Assembly: GCA_030407315.1 (NCBI GenBank)
Contig: JALQPE010001709.1
Coordinates: forward strand, 1-64,000
Reading direction: 5' to 3'
Origin: Asparagopsis taxiformis
Taxonomy: Eukaryota; Rhodophyta; Florideophyceae; Bonnemaisoniales; Bonnemaisoniaceae
Length of the DNA: 64,000 bases
Positions 1-10,371 of the stretch are shown here, one piece after another. Position numbers and translations under genes: made by a program. Every line of letters begins with the position of its first letter. Positions within the stretch are counted from its first letter, which is position 1. The notes below the pieces were generated by a model that saw nothing but the letters and a program-made list of their open reading frames with translations, did not search any database and was not told where the DNA came from.

Positions 1-300
1 CTGACCACTACGGTGTTGAGAATGAAAACAGACAGTAAATTTACTGTCTGAGACAGTAAAAATTACTGTCTGGCCAAGACAGTGCGCGGAGACAGTAAAA
101 TTTACTGTCTGGAAATTTCAGAATACTGCTGCAGCAGTAAACTGGCACGAAATCTGGACAGTACCAAAAACAGTAAAATTTACTGTCCAGAACAGTAAAT
201 TTTACTGTCCGGAAGTGTTGCCGCCAGACAGTATGTGCAGACAGTACATTTTACTGTCTGAGACAATACATTGTACTGTATTACTGCACTGTCTGGGGAA
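1..300. repeat. ACAGTA/TACTGT palindrome array
   Basis: Short palindromes built on ACAGTAAA...TTTACTGT recur at least five times. A perfect 22-bp palindrome lies at 29-50, with near copies around 52-72, 91-109, 171-190, 191-211 and 238-262. Spacers are unrelated. The array runs off the left edge of the window. A looser array of the same hexamer lies at 55195-55505. No protein is supported here. It could be a fold-back repeat or a cluster of binding sites. Confidence 0.75.
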
Positions 301-905
301 ATCTGTAGACAGTAGTGTAGATAGCAAATTGTATTGTCTGCGGGTAGTACCGTGCATTGTTTGACAACACTGTCTGGTGGAGTGGACTTAGAGGAAATAT
401 GGAGCATAGTGTTGGTGTGAAGGTAAATATTGGAATGGTGTGTGGTATACGACTATATTAATTGTGATGGTGCTTTACAGATAGTTGGGTGCGGGGAAGC
501 TAGATGCTGAATAGGACGTTAGAAAGGAAGATTGGGAGAACAGAACATATCTGGTTTGTCTCACACGTAAGGAGAGAATGTACATAGTAGCTATAATATG
601 TTGAGTTTAGCATTTCAAATTATACCTATCTATCTTTGCATTGAAAGTGTCTAGTAGGAGACGTCAGTCTGGTAGCGAGGTGTGGTATGCACAGGACGTG
701 GGTGGTGGCAAAGGAAAGAATACGCACCATCCACCACTAAATTATGAAAAAAAACGTTACGGAGCACTGGGAAGCATTATTATTATGTAGAGTAGACCAG
801 GATGGATGCATCCACTGAAATGATATTTGCTACAACACTGCTGTACTAAGCGTGACATCCTTCAAAGCAATTCTCCTTTTAGCAAACTCCAATTGCAAGG
901 TCAAG
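301..905. other. intergenic, no gene seen
   Basis: A mixed A+T-leaning stretch without an open frame of note or a recognisable RNA gene. It probably includes the promoter of the gene starting at 906, but no clear TATA box was identified. Confidence 0.5.
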
Positions 906-2390
906 ATGAATCCCGAAAACCTCCGTAAGCATCGCCGCATTTTCCGAAATAACGCGTGAGGGCTTTTCGAACATCACTGCAGAGTTGAAAGCCCTGAGTG
1001 ATAAAATGGATGCCGTCGAGAAGAGCACCATTCAATTACGCGAGACTCTCGGAAATGTCGCCAAGACTGTCTCCATGCTAAACACCGATATGCAGGAGGT
1101 CAAGAGCATCGTCGATGGGCTTCTGAGCCAGGGACAAGGACATCCGAAGAAGATCGCCTCCGAGAAGGACAGGGAACGTCTCCGCATTGCGCAGGATGCG
1201 GAGAAATCGTTCACGTTCGAAATGGTGTGTGCTGTGCTGTGTGCTGTTGTTCCAACGTACACGAAGGCAATGGTGGATAAGAGGGATAGGCATTTCAACG
1301 GATGCCAGCTAATCAATACGCTGATGTTCGCCAGGCAGAGCAATGAGCGAAAGGATGTGTTCAATAGGACGCTTGCCGGCCGGAACCACATTGAATTGCG
1401 CTGCCAAGTTGTGACCTCTTTAATCAAGAATACGTGTCAAAACAATTCTTTCAGAGAGGGAGGAGACCGTTCCAGCTCCAATGGAACGTCGGAAGGTATC
1501 GAACGGTGGAGGGCGCGGGGGTATGTGACTACCGGGACCATTGAGGAGACAATTCGCGGAACGGACTCTGCTCGCATGGATGGAATGCATGGGACGTCCG
1601 AGGGAAGTGATGGGGCCGCTCGAAAGCAGAAGCGAAGAAAGGTTGGAGACAATGGGCCGTTGCACAGAAAGGAGGTAGGCATCACTGTGACGAAATCGGC
1701 ACTCACAGCAGTGACCGGGTTTATGAACAAGTCCAGAGATCATGTGCGAAACCGGTTCATCCGAGATCTTGGATTCGTTCTATACAGTGGGTTTCAAGGT
1801 TCAGTCCGAATGGAGCATCATTTGCACGACGGTGGCTGGACATTGAGTCAGTTCCAAGTCTGTACTCGGCGCAGAGGAAAATGAATGCAGCGGAGCGTGC
1901 AGCAATGGATGACAAGAATATGAAGATTCTTCGCGACTTCATTGCAGTGCGAAAAGAAATGCTATTCAAAGTCGAGTACGAAGTTCAAATAATTGGAGAA
2001 CCGGACAAGAGGTTTTTGACTAGGAGGATCAATTTAGTAGAGGTTGCACTGAACTTTGCAGTCGCCTACACGCAATGTTCTGATAAGAACATGTTCCTGC
2101 GACGTTCAGAATACTCCTTGCAATTCATCTACATACTTGCATACGGGTTCCGAACGATTTTGAAATTTCAAAGTGGAACAGAGGTGGAAGGAGCGCAAAT
2201 CCGGGAAATCAATGAAGCAGTGAAACTGCTTCTTCCCGGGGAGCGGGTGAGTAGTCGGTTCATGAATGAGGAGGTTTTGACTATATCGCGTGATAGATAT
2301 GAAGAACTGAACGTAGACGATGGGGGGAATCAGTGCTGGAGGAGAGCTTCAGGTCTATGGAAGAGGACGGAGGAGATGCAGAATATGTGA
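906..2390 (+). CDS. Hypothetical protein, three exons
   Basis: No family recognised. A continuous frame results if two GT-AG introns are removed: 925-982 (58 nt, GTAAGC to TGCAG) and 1675-1787 (113 nt, GTAGGC to ATACAG). Exons 906-924, 983-1674 and 1788-2390 then sum to 1314 nt, 437 residues, with phases that match exactly. The ATG at 906 begins the short first exon. The N-terminus has a heptad-like pattern (KALSDKMDAVEKS onward) suggesting a coiled coil, the middle is Gly/Ser/Arg-rich with a basic AARKQKRRKV segment that could be a nuclear signal, and the C-terminal third is helical and charged. At 2322-2327 there is a run of six G; one extra G would replace the last residues with a more plausible acidic tail ending at 2431, so the true end is uncertain. 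It converges on the gene at 2684-4067. The exon model is inference from splice sites and phase. Confidence 0.6.
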
Positions 2391-2683
2391 AGGTATTCGT
2401 CGATGATGAAATCGAGAATGAAGGGGAGTAGTATCGGATGAAACCAGTTTTCGGTGTAGTAGACGAAGAATGAAGAAATAAATTTCTGTTGAGGTGAATT
2501 TTGTAATAGATGGAAGTAGATAGGTGCGAGACATCAGGAAACCAGTCAGACGATAGTGTCAAGTCGAAGGAAGCGCAGAGACAGGTAGTGGAATAGTCGA
2601 AGTAGGAAGGGGCGAGGGTATCCGTCTTTACTAGAAATTGATGGCCACAGGAGCTCTAGAATGGAATACCCAGGAACAGGAAA

Positions 2684-4067
2684 CTACGGATAGGTGTGCT
2701 TTATCATTTTTGCTCCGGACTGCAGGTGGCAGGTGGAGGAGAGGGGTGGGTGGGTAGTGTCTGAATCCGCATTGAAGCCAAGACGAGAGATAGCCTCATA
2801 GCCAATGTCTTCAAGCTCCTGGCATATAGTAGTACCACTGAAAATACAGCAAGGTAAGCGTAGATGTAGTGTACCAAACGTCTCTCTGCGGTTGATAGAG
2901 GCTGGAAAGTGCTGTAACAAGCTCGGCGCTGAATACGTCTCCACAGTAACGAAAACGTTGCTCCATAAGTAACAGTAGCCTTATCACGTAGGTGGAAAGA
3001 GTCCACGATGCTAGACTGTGATAGTTGGCTAAGACATAGGGGATGTAAAAATGTATTGTTGACATGGTCAAACTCGTAGGAGTCTCTGCAAAGAACTGTC
3101 ATACGTTGGTCTGGGCTGGACAGGACGTAAGCAGATGAGCCGACGAGAAATGCGGAAGAAGGAGCATCATGAGAGCAGTCAACGTCGACTAGATTTCCTA
3201 AAATTCGGACAATCGATGAGCTGCCTCCATCGCGTTCCGCCCTGCTCTTCACCAATATTTTCTGGAACCCGTGTTGCGAGGTACCTATGGAGTCACATAG
3301 TGCCTGAAAGGTGGGGAAAATGATGGAAAGATCCGACTCATTTCCAGAGGAAAGGTGATGTCCTCAAAGGACGGCAGGAAGAGAACATCACGATTCTCTT
3401 TCGCCTTGCATTGAATGGCAATAGTGCGGAATTGAGCAAGGGAGCAGTCAGCCTGTACTCTGATTTCTTCTTGCGATGTTTGTCGCATTCCCCTGGAGTG
3501 CTCGGATTTTGTCATCCGGAGGGAGAGGGGCTTGTCCGTGTACACACCAAGCTTCTGAAACAGAATGCTACATACAGTCAGAGCAGAGGAGGTCATGGAG
3601 CTGTTGGAATCGAATGGAGGGGGAAGAGGATGTTTGGCAGCTGACTCCAGCTTTTCCAATCTTGCCAGCATTTCTGCTATGGTCTTCTTCATTTGATCCG
3701 CAGTGCAATCTTGAAGGATGCCGCGGTGGCGGTGGCGAGTGTGGTCAATGCCGTAGTCCGGGTCTCTCTCTGCTGGGGATGCAGGTGAGTCCATACTGCG
3801 AAGCTCACCACTTCGCCACGGGAGAACCCTTCCGGAATCCTTGTCGACGAGCTCGTTACGATCTGAAATCTTGACTTGAGAAAGGGTAGAGTCGAAACCA
3901 TATTCAGCTTTGTATTCGAGCAATGCATGGAGGAATGGGTCTGTTTCGGTCTTGACCTGAGTAATTTCCTTGACGATTGCAGACCACCACACAATTTTTC
4001 GTTTCCTCCCAAACGGCCGAAGTTCCCATTGAACTTCTATAACGTCGTTTGGAGCGAGAGGAAGCAT
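2684..4067 (-). CDS. Hypothetical protein, four exons
   Basis: Not a recognised family. Reading on the minus strand, exons 4067-3576, 3303-3105, 3028-2875 and 2837-2684 join in phase to 999 nt (332 residues). Introns are 3575-3304 (272 nt, GTATGT to a strong pyrimidine tract and CAG), 3104-3029 (76 nt, GTATGA to TTAG) and 2874-2838 (37 nt, GTACAC to TTTCAG; the weakest, because very short). The first 80 residues alternate hydrophobic and charged positions, with VIEVQWELRPFG, IVWWSAIVKEI and a later LPWRSGE. This pattern is reminiscent of small beta-barrel (Tudor/PWWP-like) folds, but that is only a resemblance. Later exons are Leu/Tyr-rich. The start ATG at 4067 is 513 bp from the divergent start of the methyltransferase gene, so the two could share a promoter region. 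Confidence 0.55.
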
Positions 4068-4580
4068 GTTGGGATAGCTATGGGATAGAATTGTTGTATT
4101 AGTGAAAGCCTAACCGTTACCTTCTGCTAAAGAGTAGTATATACTAGGAGGATTGGAAAGGTCCAGAAGAGATGTTTAGGTGGTGTAGAAATAGAATGGA
4201 CAATTGACAAAATTGACACGTCAGTGTGGATGATGTCTGCCATGAACTGATTGCAGCATAAAATTTGATGTGAATAATCGTTCTAGAAGTGAATGTCGGA
4301 TGCATACGATTGGACTACAAAGATACGCTTAGAGATGTTACGGGGCCCAATAAATTGCATGGAAAAATATTTTGAGTATTACTTTAGTATTACATTGATT
4401 ATTGAGCTAACAGTCGATGTAGTTATCTTGTAAAGGTTCGGACAGGGGTGGAAAGGAAACAGCCACCGAAGTGCTACCACTCGCTGACACTTTGTTTTAA
4501 ACAACCAACTTCTGCTTTGCGCCACCCTGGTCAAGCAGCAACCAACTATCCCTTTCTTAAAAACTCTACCTTTGTTCGCC
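4068..4580. promoter_or_regulatory. Shared upstream region of divergent genes
   Basis: This 513-bp gap separates the starts of the minus-strand gene at 4067 and the plus-strand gene at 4581. It contains no credible open frame. A palindromic AGTATATACT lies near 4136-4145. A role as bidirectional promoter is inferred from position only. Confidence 0.35.
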
Positions 4581-7500
4581 ATGGAAGGAACGTTCCACAA
4601 TCACGGTGAAAAGCACGACGGATGGGTGTTCATCGACCCCAATCAAGTCAGCAAATTCGTATCGATTCGCGATGTTGATGCAAGTCATGTGGAAGCGCTC
4701 ATGGAGAGCATTCGCAACAGCGGTTATGACACAGCTCATCCCGTGACTGGCAGGTTTCGAGAAGGCGTTCTGGAGATATTGGATGGAGCGCACCGCTGCA
4801 TGGCAATTGTACGTGGAATGGAGAAGGGCGTCTTTCCTCCTGGCGTTACGATTCCTATGCGAGAAGAGTCTATCGTGGCGGACACCAACAGCAGTACTGC
4901 TGTTGTGCTGGACCGTGTGAGAGCGACGACATCCAACGACATTGCAGGCCTGCAAAGGCGCATGATGTTTGTTGAGTATCTGATGATCGCCGTTGATCTC
5001 AGAGACGAGTACTGGGTCCAAAAAGGAAAGGACAAGTACGCTCATATTTCGTCTGTGAGGATGGCCGATGTGTTGGGCTGGATCAAGTCCTGCGATCCAA
5101 GCGGCCAAATTGCTTCAAGCCTGAGTGGTAAACCGCAGTACAGCTCATGCATGTCTATCCTGGCTGTGCTTCGGCCGTATCACCGAGCAGAAGATTCGAG
5201 TGCGATTGATTTGCGTCTGTGGCAAATGTTTTGTCATGCATGGGGACTCAATGCAGAGATGGGTGATTCTCCGAGGATGGTTGAGTTTCCGAAACAGGTG
5301 GGGGTGACTAGTTCTCGTGCCGTCGAAATGTTTGGCAAGACACCCCGCGGAGAATTGTCCTCTCCACTGAACCGCGAACTGCTTTCGAGCAGGTACTTTC
5401 TAGACGGCGCTACATCCGACATGCAAGATTCTTTGCAGGCTAGCCAGAAGCGGTTCAGGAGGCTGATGGTTATGATGTGCCAGTGTATCTTGGCTATTCG
5501 CAGTAAGGAGATGGGCAGTGCGCCATCTAGGCGGGCCAGAGCCACATCCGGGGACATTGGTGGTGGTGGAATGGTTGGAATTGCAACATCCAGTGCGCAA
5601 GCCAACCAGCTTGGATTTGTTGTCGACCGTGTGTTAGCTGCGTGGGATACCGGGGCAAGAGTGTTGGGGTATGAGGATGTTGAATCGATGTGCTGGCCGT
5701 TCATGGTATTCGATCCTGCGAGCCTTTGCTTCAGGTCACTCCCGAATCGGTCTGATGGCTGCGCGGTCGAGGAGCATCGGAAAAACCTGACCATTGTCCC
5801 GAAAACTGTAGACAGTGAAAACGGGTTCTGTGCCGACCTTCCAGTGGCTGTGGATGCAAGGCTGCGATCATTGACAAGCGCCTTCCTGCTGTCGATACGC
5901 CAATGTGTCACTGAGGTGAATGTGTTCGCCGAGCGTGGTCAGCTGATGCAGAGACTTCGAGCCTTGCTTTTCGACACTCCTGACAAGTTCGGATTGAACT
6001 CGTTCATGCGAGCCAAGTTGAACACGTCTCATGCCCTGGATGGTCAGAGGAGGCTGAAGGCTTGGTTATTGCGAACCCGAGAGCAACGAAAGCTTCCTCT
6101 GACCATGGATGAGTTGCACAGTCTTGAGGATACGCCCGAGCCTGGCATCCTTGAAGGTGCACCTGCGCAGATGGAAATATCCGCAGCAGTGCCAAACAAT
6201 GGCAGCGAGGATATAGAAGAGGATAGTCTGGAGCCACAGAGGAAGAAGGCTAGGCTGGAGCGCGGTGGTGGAGAGGACGATAATGCGGCGGTTGCTAGCG
6301 AAACAGCAACAAGAGAAGGTGCGGCCGAGGATGACGCTATGGAGGTTGACACTGTATCGCCTACAGAAGCACCGCTCGTTGACGTCGGAAAGGAATCCAA
6401 GCCGGAATATGTCACCAAGCTGGAAGCTGTGATGGGGCGTTACATTCACACTGTGAATTGTGACGCCACTGATGTAGCCAAAGAGGTGGAGGACAAAATT
6501 AGTTTCCTGGAAGATAGCGTGTTGGAGGACAGTGTTCAGCTTGTGCTCACTGATCCTCCATTCAACACGAGGCGGGAAGGCGGCAGAGAAAACTCGGAGT
6601 ACGATATTCTGGAGCCGGAAGAGTTGGCGAGTGTTGCGTGTGAAATAGTTCGAGTTCTTCGGCCTGGCGGTCATGCTCTAATCTATTCCAGCGTGCGCCA
6701 ACTCGTGGCATGGATGGATGCAATCAGAAATGCCGAGCCTGGCAAGATGATTGTGGACAGTGTTCCAGTCGTGCTATCTCGCCGACCACACAGCTTTACG
6801 TCCAATCCATCGACGAAAACGTGCACACTGCATAATATGCACGATTTCGTTATCCATGCGTATAAGCGGGGGAAGGGTATGGCTGCATACGATATGGTGG
6901 ATTACAGGTTGCACAATCCGGACATATCGAGGCACCCTGGGTTCACCAACGCGATTGACAACGTTCCGAGGTTGTCGGCTGGTGAAGCTCAATACGATGG
7001 GCAGAACAACCGACTGCGCCATGAGCAGAAGGCGTTGACCACTCTTCGTGAGCTTCTGGAACGATTTTCGAAGCAGAACGATATCGTGATGGATTTCTTC
7101 TCGGGAACATACAGCACAGCCATAGCGTGTATGACGTTGAGGGATGGTACGTATCGTCGGTTCATTGGGTGTGAGAAGGAAAAAAGGTGCCACGATGCAT
7201 CGCAGGAGTGGATACTGCATGCTTTCGTCAGTGAGGTGAAAGCCGGGCGATATGGGGGGATCTTGCAGCGTGAGGTGGAGAGTATTCTTGGGGACGAGTC
7301 GGTACCGGTCACAGGAAAAGCTCCAAGGCTTCGTCAGAAGCACATCTCAGATGCACCAGAAGGTTTACCTGCTGTGACAGCATTGCCGAACCATCTGCTT
7401 GTGTTCGTTGCGTCAATGAAGAAGGACGGTTCTATGCTTCACAGATTGAGCGGGGTGCCTATGGACCAGTGGCCGGCCGAGGACATGCACTCGTTTTGGA

Positions 7501-8048
7501 GCATAGACCCGGACGCGATTCTGGCTGCTGATGCCGCATTCTACGGTGTCTATGTTTCGCAATCGGAGGTAAGAGGTGGTGGGTTTGGCGTATTCGCGGC
7601 GAAGAAACTGAAGAAGGGGACGGTCATTGGCTGGTACAACGGGACGATTTTCTATGCGAAGATTCGAGACTCGGAACCGCAGAGATCAGTGATGTACGGC
7701 CCGGAAGGATTTGGGTGCACAGGACAGAGGTTCCAGGACTACAACATGGAATTGGAAACCACGTACATAGGGAGGGGTGCACCTGTTCGGAAGGTCTGGC
7801 TCGTTCCAGCGGTCTATAATTGTACCAGCTACCTCAATGATTGTCGGGTCATTGACGGAACGGAGAAAGCGACCGAGGTGAGTCGAACACAGTCAGCCGA
7901 GTTTCGACAAGGCGATGCCATAGACAAACCGGACTTTGCTTCGAATATCAAGAATCCCCATGCTGTCAAGGTCGTTCTGACCAGAGACGTTGAAGCTGAT
8001 GAGGAGATATTTGCTGACTATGGTAGAAAATATTGGCCAGCTAACTGA
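4581..8048 (+). CDS. ParB-like / DNA amino-methyltransferase / SET fusion protein
   Basis: A single uninterrupted frame of 1155 residues; the ATG at 4581 sits in a good context (GCCATGG) and no intron is needed. Residues about 18-85 look like a ParB/Srx-type domain (FIDPNQV, then ILDGAHR in place of the usual DGxHR). Residues about 555-600 are acidic after a basic RKKARLER stretch, a possible nuclear signal. At about 640-870 lies a methyltransferase: TDPPFN at D658 is catalytic motif IV, and DFFSGTYSTA at D838 is the AdoMet-binding motif I. Motif IV before motif I is the circular order of beta-class N4-cytosine/N6-adenine DNA methylases. Residues about 987-1155 form a SET domain, with GGGFGVFAAKKLKKG, YLNDCR and the closing EEIFADYGRKYW. 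ParB-like domains preceding such methylases are common in phages and prophages, so the front two thirds may be of bacterial or phage origin, with SET added in a eukaryote. A role in coupling DNA methylation to histone methylation is inference. The region between 90 and 540 is unassigned. Confidence 0.88.
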   Translation: MEGTFHNHGEKHDGWVFIDPNQVSKFVSIRDVDASHVEALMESIRNSGYDTAHPVTGRFREGVLEILDGAHRCMAIVRGMEKGVFPPGVTIPMREESIVADTNSSTAVVLDRVRATTSNDIAGLQRRMMFVEYLMIAVDLRDEYWVQKGKDKYAHISSVRMADVLGWIKSCDPSGQIASSLSGKPQYSSCMSILAVLRPYHRAEDSSAIDLRLWQMFCHAWGLNAEMGDSPRMVEFPKQVGVTSSRAVEMFGKTPRGELSSPLNRELLSSRYFLDGATSDMQDSLQASQKRFRRLMVMMCQCILAIRSKEMGSAPSRRARATSGDIGGGGMVGIATSSAQANQLGFVVDRVLAAWDTGARVLGYEDVESMCWPFMVFDPASLCFRSLPNRSDGCAVEEHRKNLTIVPKTVDSENGFCADLPVAVDARLRSLTSAFLLSIRQCVTEVNVFAERGQLMQRLRALLFDTPDKFGLNSFMRAKLNTSHALDGQRRLKAWLLRTREQRKLPLTMDELHSLEDTPEPGILEGAPAQMEISAAVPNNGSEDIEEDSLEPQRKKARLERGGGEDDNAAVASETATREGAAEDDAMEVDTVSPTEAPLVDVGKESKPEYVTKLEAVMGRYIHTVNCDATDVAKEVEDKISFLEDSVLEDSVQLVLTDPPFNTRREGGRENSEYDILEPEELASVACEIVRVLRPGGHALIYSSVRQLVAWMDAIRNAEPGKMIVDSVPVVLSRRPHSFTSNPSTKTCTLHNMHDFVIHAYKRGKGMAAYDMVDYRLHNPDISRHPGFTNAIDNVPRLSAGEAQYDGQNNRLRHEQKALTTLRELLERFSKQNDIVMDFFSGTYSTAIACMTLRDGTYRRFIGCEKEKRCHDASQEWILHAFVSEVKAGRYGGILQREVESILGDESVPVTGKAPRLRQKHISDAPEGLPAVTALPNHLLVFVASMKKDGSMLHRLSGVPMDQWPAEDMHSFWSIDPDAILAADAAFYGVYVSQSEVRGGGFGVFAAKKLKKGTVIGWYNGTIFYAKIRDSEPQRSVMYGPEGFGCTGQRFQDYNMELETTYIGRGAPVRKVWLVPAVYNCTSYLNDCRVIDGTEKATEVSRTQSAEFRQGDAIDKPDFASNIKNPHAVKVVLTRDVEADEEIFADYGRKYWPAN

Positions 8049-8335
8049 GCTACTTTGATAGATTTGAGTAAACACGCATTGACAGAGACAATAGACTGTG
8101 CATCATCTTCCAAGAGCGCTAGATATTATAGACTACACTACAACAATCGTGACATGACTGCAGGAAGGCATCTGCGGCCTGGAGTGCAAACTATCCACTT
8201 TTCAACTGCTATACCTATGGATACGAAAGGGAGAGAAACTAGAAAGATGTGAGTGCGAAATTGTGTAGCAACGCAGCATGTAGAACACCAGTAACAGAGC
8301 GATGTAGGAGAAGCAGTCACCCCATTACAGTGCGG
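8049..8335. other. 3' flank of the methyltransferase gene
   Basis: No gene or repeat recognised between the stop codon and the palindrome block. It should contain the 3' UTR of the upstream gene. Confidence 0.4.
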
Positions 8336-8773
8336 GCCGTTTACCGGGGATGCTGACAGCAAAGTCATCGTTACGATGACTTTGCTGTAAGAAAACAAAT
8401 CATTACAGCAGCCATGATTTCTTTACCGGGTAAAAAATTGTGGCCGCTGTAATGAAACGTTTTCTTACAGCAAAGTCATCGTAACGATGACTTTGCTGTA
8501 AGAAAGCAAAACATTACAGCGGCCACAATTTTTTACCCGGTAAAATTTCTTGCTGATTTTTTACCCGGTAAAAAATTCTTTGGCCACTGCAAGGAAACGG
8601 TTCCTTACAGCAAAGTCATCGTTACGATGACTTTGCTGTAAGAAAACGTTTCATTACAGCGGCCACAATTTTTTTACCCGGTAAAGAAATCGTGGCTGCT
8701 GTAATGATTTGTTTTCTTACAGCAAAGTCATCGTAACGATGACTTTGCTGTAAGGAACCCTGGTAAACGGCTT
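8336..8773. repeat. Nested long palindrome (fold-back element)
   Basis: The segment 8336-8503 is largely the reverse complement of 8605-8773, leaving a centre of about 100 bp. The outer ends match (GCCGTTTACC near the left edge and GGTAAACGGC at the right). Inside each arm are two smaller hairpins of CTTACAGCAAAGTCATCG facing its complement, near 8355-8391, 8466-8503, 8605-8642 and 8716-8753. Their central base alternates T, A, T, A as expected for mirrored arms. TTTACCCGGTAAA palindromes sit between them. No coding capacity. Structure suggests a fold-back or MITE-like element able to form a cruciform. Confidence 0.85.
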
Positions 8774-8783
8774 CAGCTGTAAG

Positions 8784-8861
8784 CAGCAGGGAGTTTCGTC
8801 CTTCTCCCTTCTTGGTAAAGGTACCTTTACCAAGATGGGAGAAGGACGAAACTCCCTGCTG
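8784..8861. repeat. 78-bp hairpin
   Basis: CAGCAGGGAGTTTCGTCCTT and its complement face each other with about one mismatch around a perfect GGTAAAGGTACCTTTACC centre. It follows directly on the nested palindrome but has unrelated sequence. Confidence 0.85.
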
Positions 8862-8945
8862 TCTCACATGAGAAGCGAAGTGTGAAGTAGGGAACATCAC
8901 GGGAGGATGGTTTGGACGGCTGTTGGTCGCAAAATCTACTCCTTG

Positions 8946-9035
8946 TGCCGTGAGCCACAGCGACCATATGGTACCTGTGCCTCACGGCATAAAATATATA
9001 TTCAACCCGCCCGGGCGGGAACCGGCGCCGGTTCC
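8946..9035. repeat. Three further adjacent palindromes
   Basis: An imperfect hairpin with arms TGCCGTGAGCCACAG and CTGTGCCTCACGGCA lies at 8946-8989 around ACCATATGGT. Perfect palindromes CCCGCCCGGGCGGG (9006-9019) and GGAACCGGCGCCGGTTCC (9018-9035) follow and overlap by two bases. The cluster ends about 100 bp before the 6.3-kb repeat. Confidence 0.8.
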
Positions 9036-9785
9036 GGTGCACTATAGTCGTCAATAAGTAGGACTCTAGCTACTCACTATACAACTATAATCGTAAGGTA
9101 GGATAGCCTAAGATCGTAGTACGGAAGAGACGGATGGGTCGCGCCGTGTCGCGTCGTAAATTTGCACAGAAAATTTGTTTCAAATCTTTGCTCCAATTAT
9201 CAGCTCAAATACGGCATTGATCTCCAGCTTCATCTGGACAGAAACACCGATCGCTCGATGTCTGTCTCAAATAAACCGCAGTCAAACGCCATGCGGAAAG
9301 TTTCATCGCTTCCCGTTGCGACTGAATCTGCAAACGCCACACAAAAATTTGCCCTTTCCGCGTCCGGAACGAACGCCGACTACATGTCGTCAGGTTCCTG
9401 ATCGACTGGATCGATGGAGCTTGCTCTGCAGGAGAGCAGGACAGGCGGTTTGTTATGCCTGGACAATTTCCATACCGATCTCCCTTCTTGAGTGCAAAAT
9501 TACGAGTCTAGAAATTGACCTGCATCGGCTGCTGTATCACATCTGTGCTAAGGATTGATGATACCCGTACCGCTGAGAAATTGCAGCTCTGGTAACGTGG
9601 GGATGATGTGCTGAACACGCAGAACGCTGATCCATAATGGGACTGCTTCATAGGCATAGTACGGAATGTATTGAGACAGCCCAAGCGAATTCAGGAGGGA
9701 GCACCAGGGCAGTGCGCGGTGACTCAGCAGATACCAGTGGTGAGTGGTCTAAATGGGGCTACACACGAGTTTGTCAATGAACAGT

Positions 9786-10139
9786 CTAGTTTAGTTTGGA
9801 AATGTTTCGGATGGATGGTATGTTGTAAATGTCGACAGATTTGAGGAAGCGATAGAAGCAATCAGCATCGTGTAGTTGCATCAAGGCTTTAGTGGCCATT
9901 GTTAGAGAACTTTCTCCAATGCCCTTATTGCAGGATGGGCAGAAAACCCGGCCGGCTTCGAGATTGAAGAATTCATTGCGCAGATTGAATGAATGCAATT
10001 GACGGAGAATGCAGAAGTATACAATGGTATCGTTTTGCAGGGTGACGTAGGGGAAACATGTTGGGCTTGTTGGAAATGCTGAGAGCGATGATGAGATCCA
10101 GTCGTTTCCGTCGTAGATGGCAGTGCTTGTTTTCTGCAC
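9786..10139 (-). CDS. Hypothetical 117-residue protein in 6.3-kb repeat
   Basis: An open frame from ATG to stop with varied, protein-like composition, including a CPSC pair (RVFCPSCNKG) that could bind metal with further Cys/His residues and a C-terminal helical part. It has no recognised family. An identical frame exists in the mirrored copy. Because it lies in a mobile repeat, it may be a remnant of an element-encoded protein or a chance frame. Confidence 0.3.
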   Translation of the reverse strand: MQKTSTAIYDGNDWISSSLSAFPTSPTCFPYVTLQNDTIVYFCILRQLHSFNLRNEFFNLEAGRVFCPSCNKGIGESSLTMATKALMQLHDADCFYRFLKSVDIYNIPSIRNISKLN

Positions 10140-10371
10140 GGCTAGCTTGTCTGCTGGGCGACTGGACGGTATTGGCGTACGATGAAGCGGGACTGGTGGT
10201 GTTTAAATGACATTTTTTGTTTGAAGATGGATGTATGTGTGCGACTAGAATGTAGTAAGAGCATGAAAATGTTTATGTTTGATGGGCGTCGCATGTTGGG
10301 GGACTTTATGTCGTGTGGGGCAATAATGTCTCAGGTATTTGAAGCAGACAGCAATCGCTTGAGCGCATATA

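Noticed and set aside
1..300. CRISPR-like array
   Set aside because: Spacing is irregular, repeats are short palindromes and the context is eukaryotic.
3560..3580. 21-nt intron GTATGT...TTTCAG in the minus-strand gene
   Set aside because: Too short to be credible. The same donor with the acceptor at 3304 gives a 272-nt intron in phase.
4581..8048. Bacterial contamination as the source of the ParB-methylase
   Set aside because: The SET domain, gene-dense eukaryotic flanks with introns and continuity with chromodomain retroelements argue against it, although the domain itself may be of bacterial origin.
9175..9558. 127-residue frame at the outer end of the 6.3-kb repeat
   Set aside because: Overlaps another frame of equal quality, has no domain and no start context.
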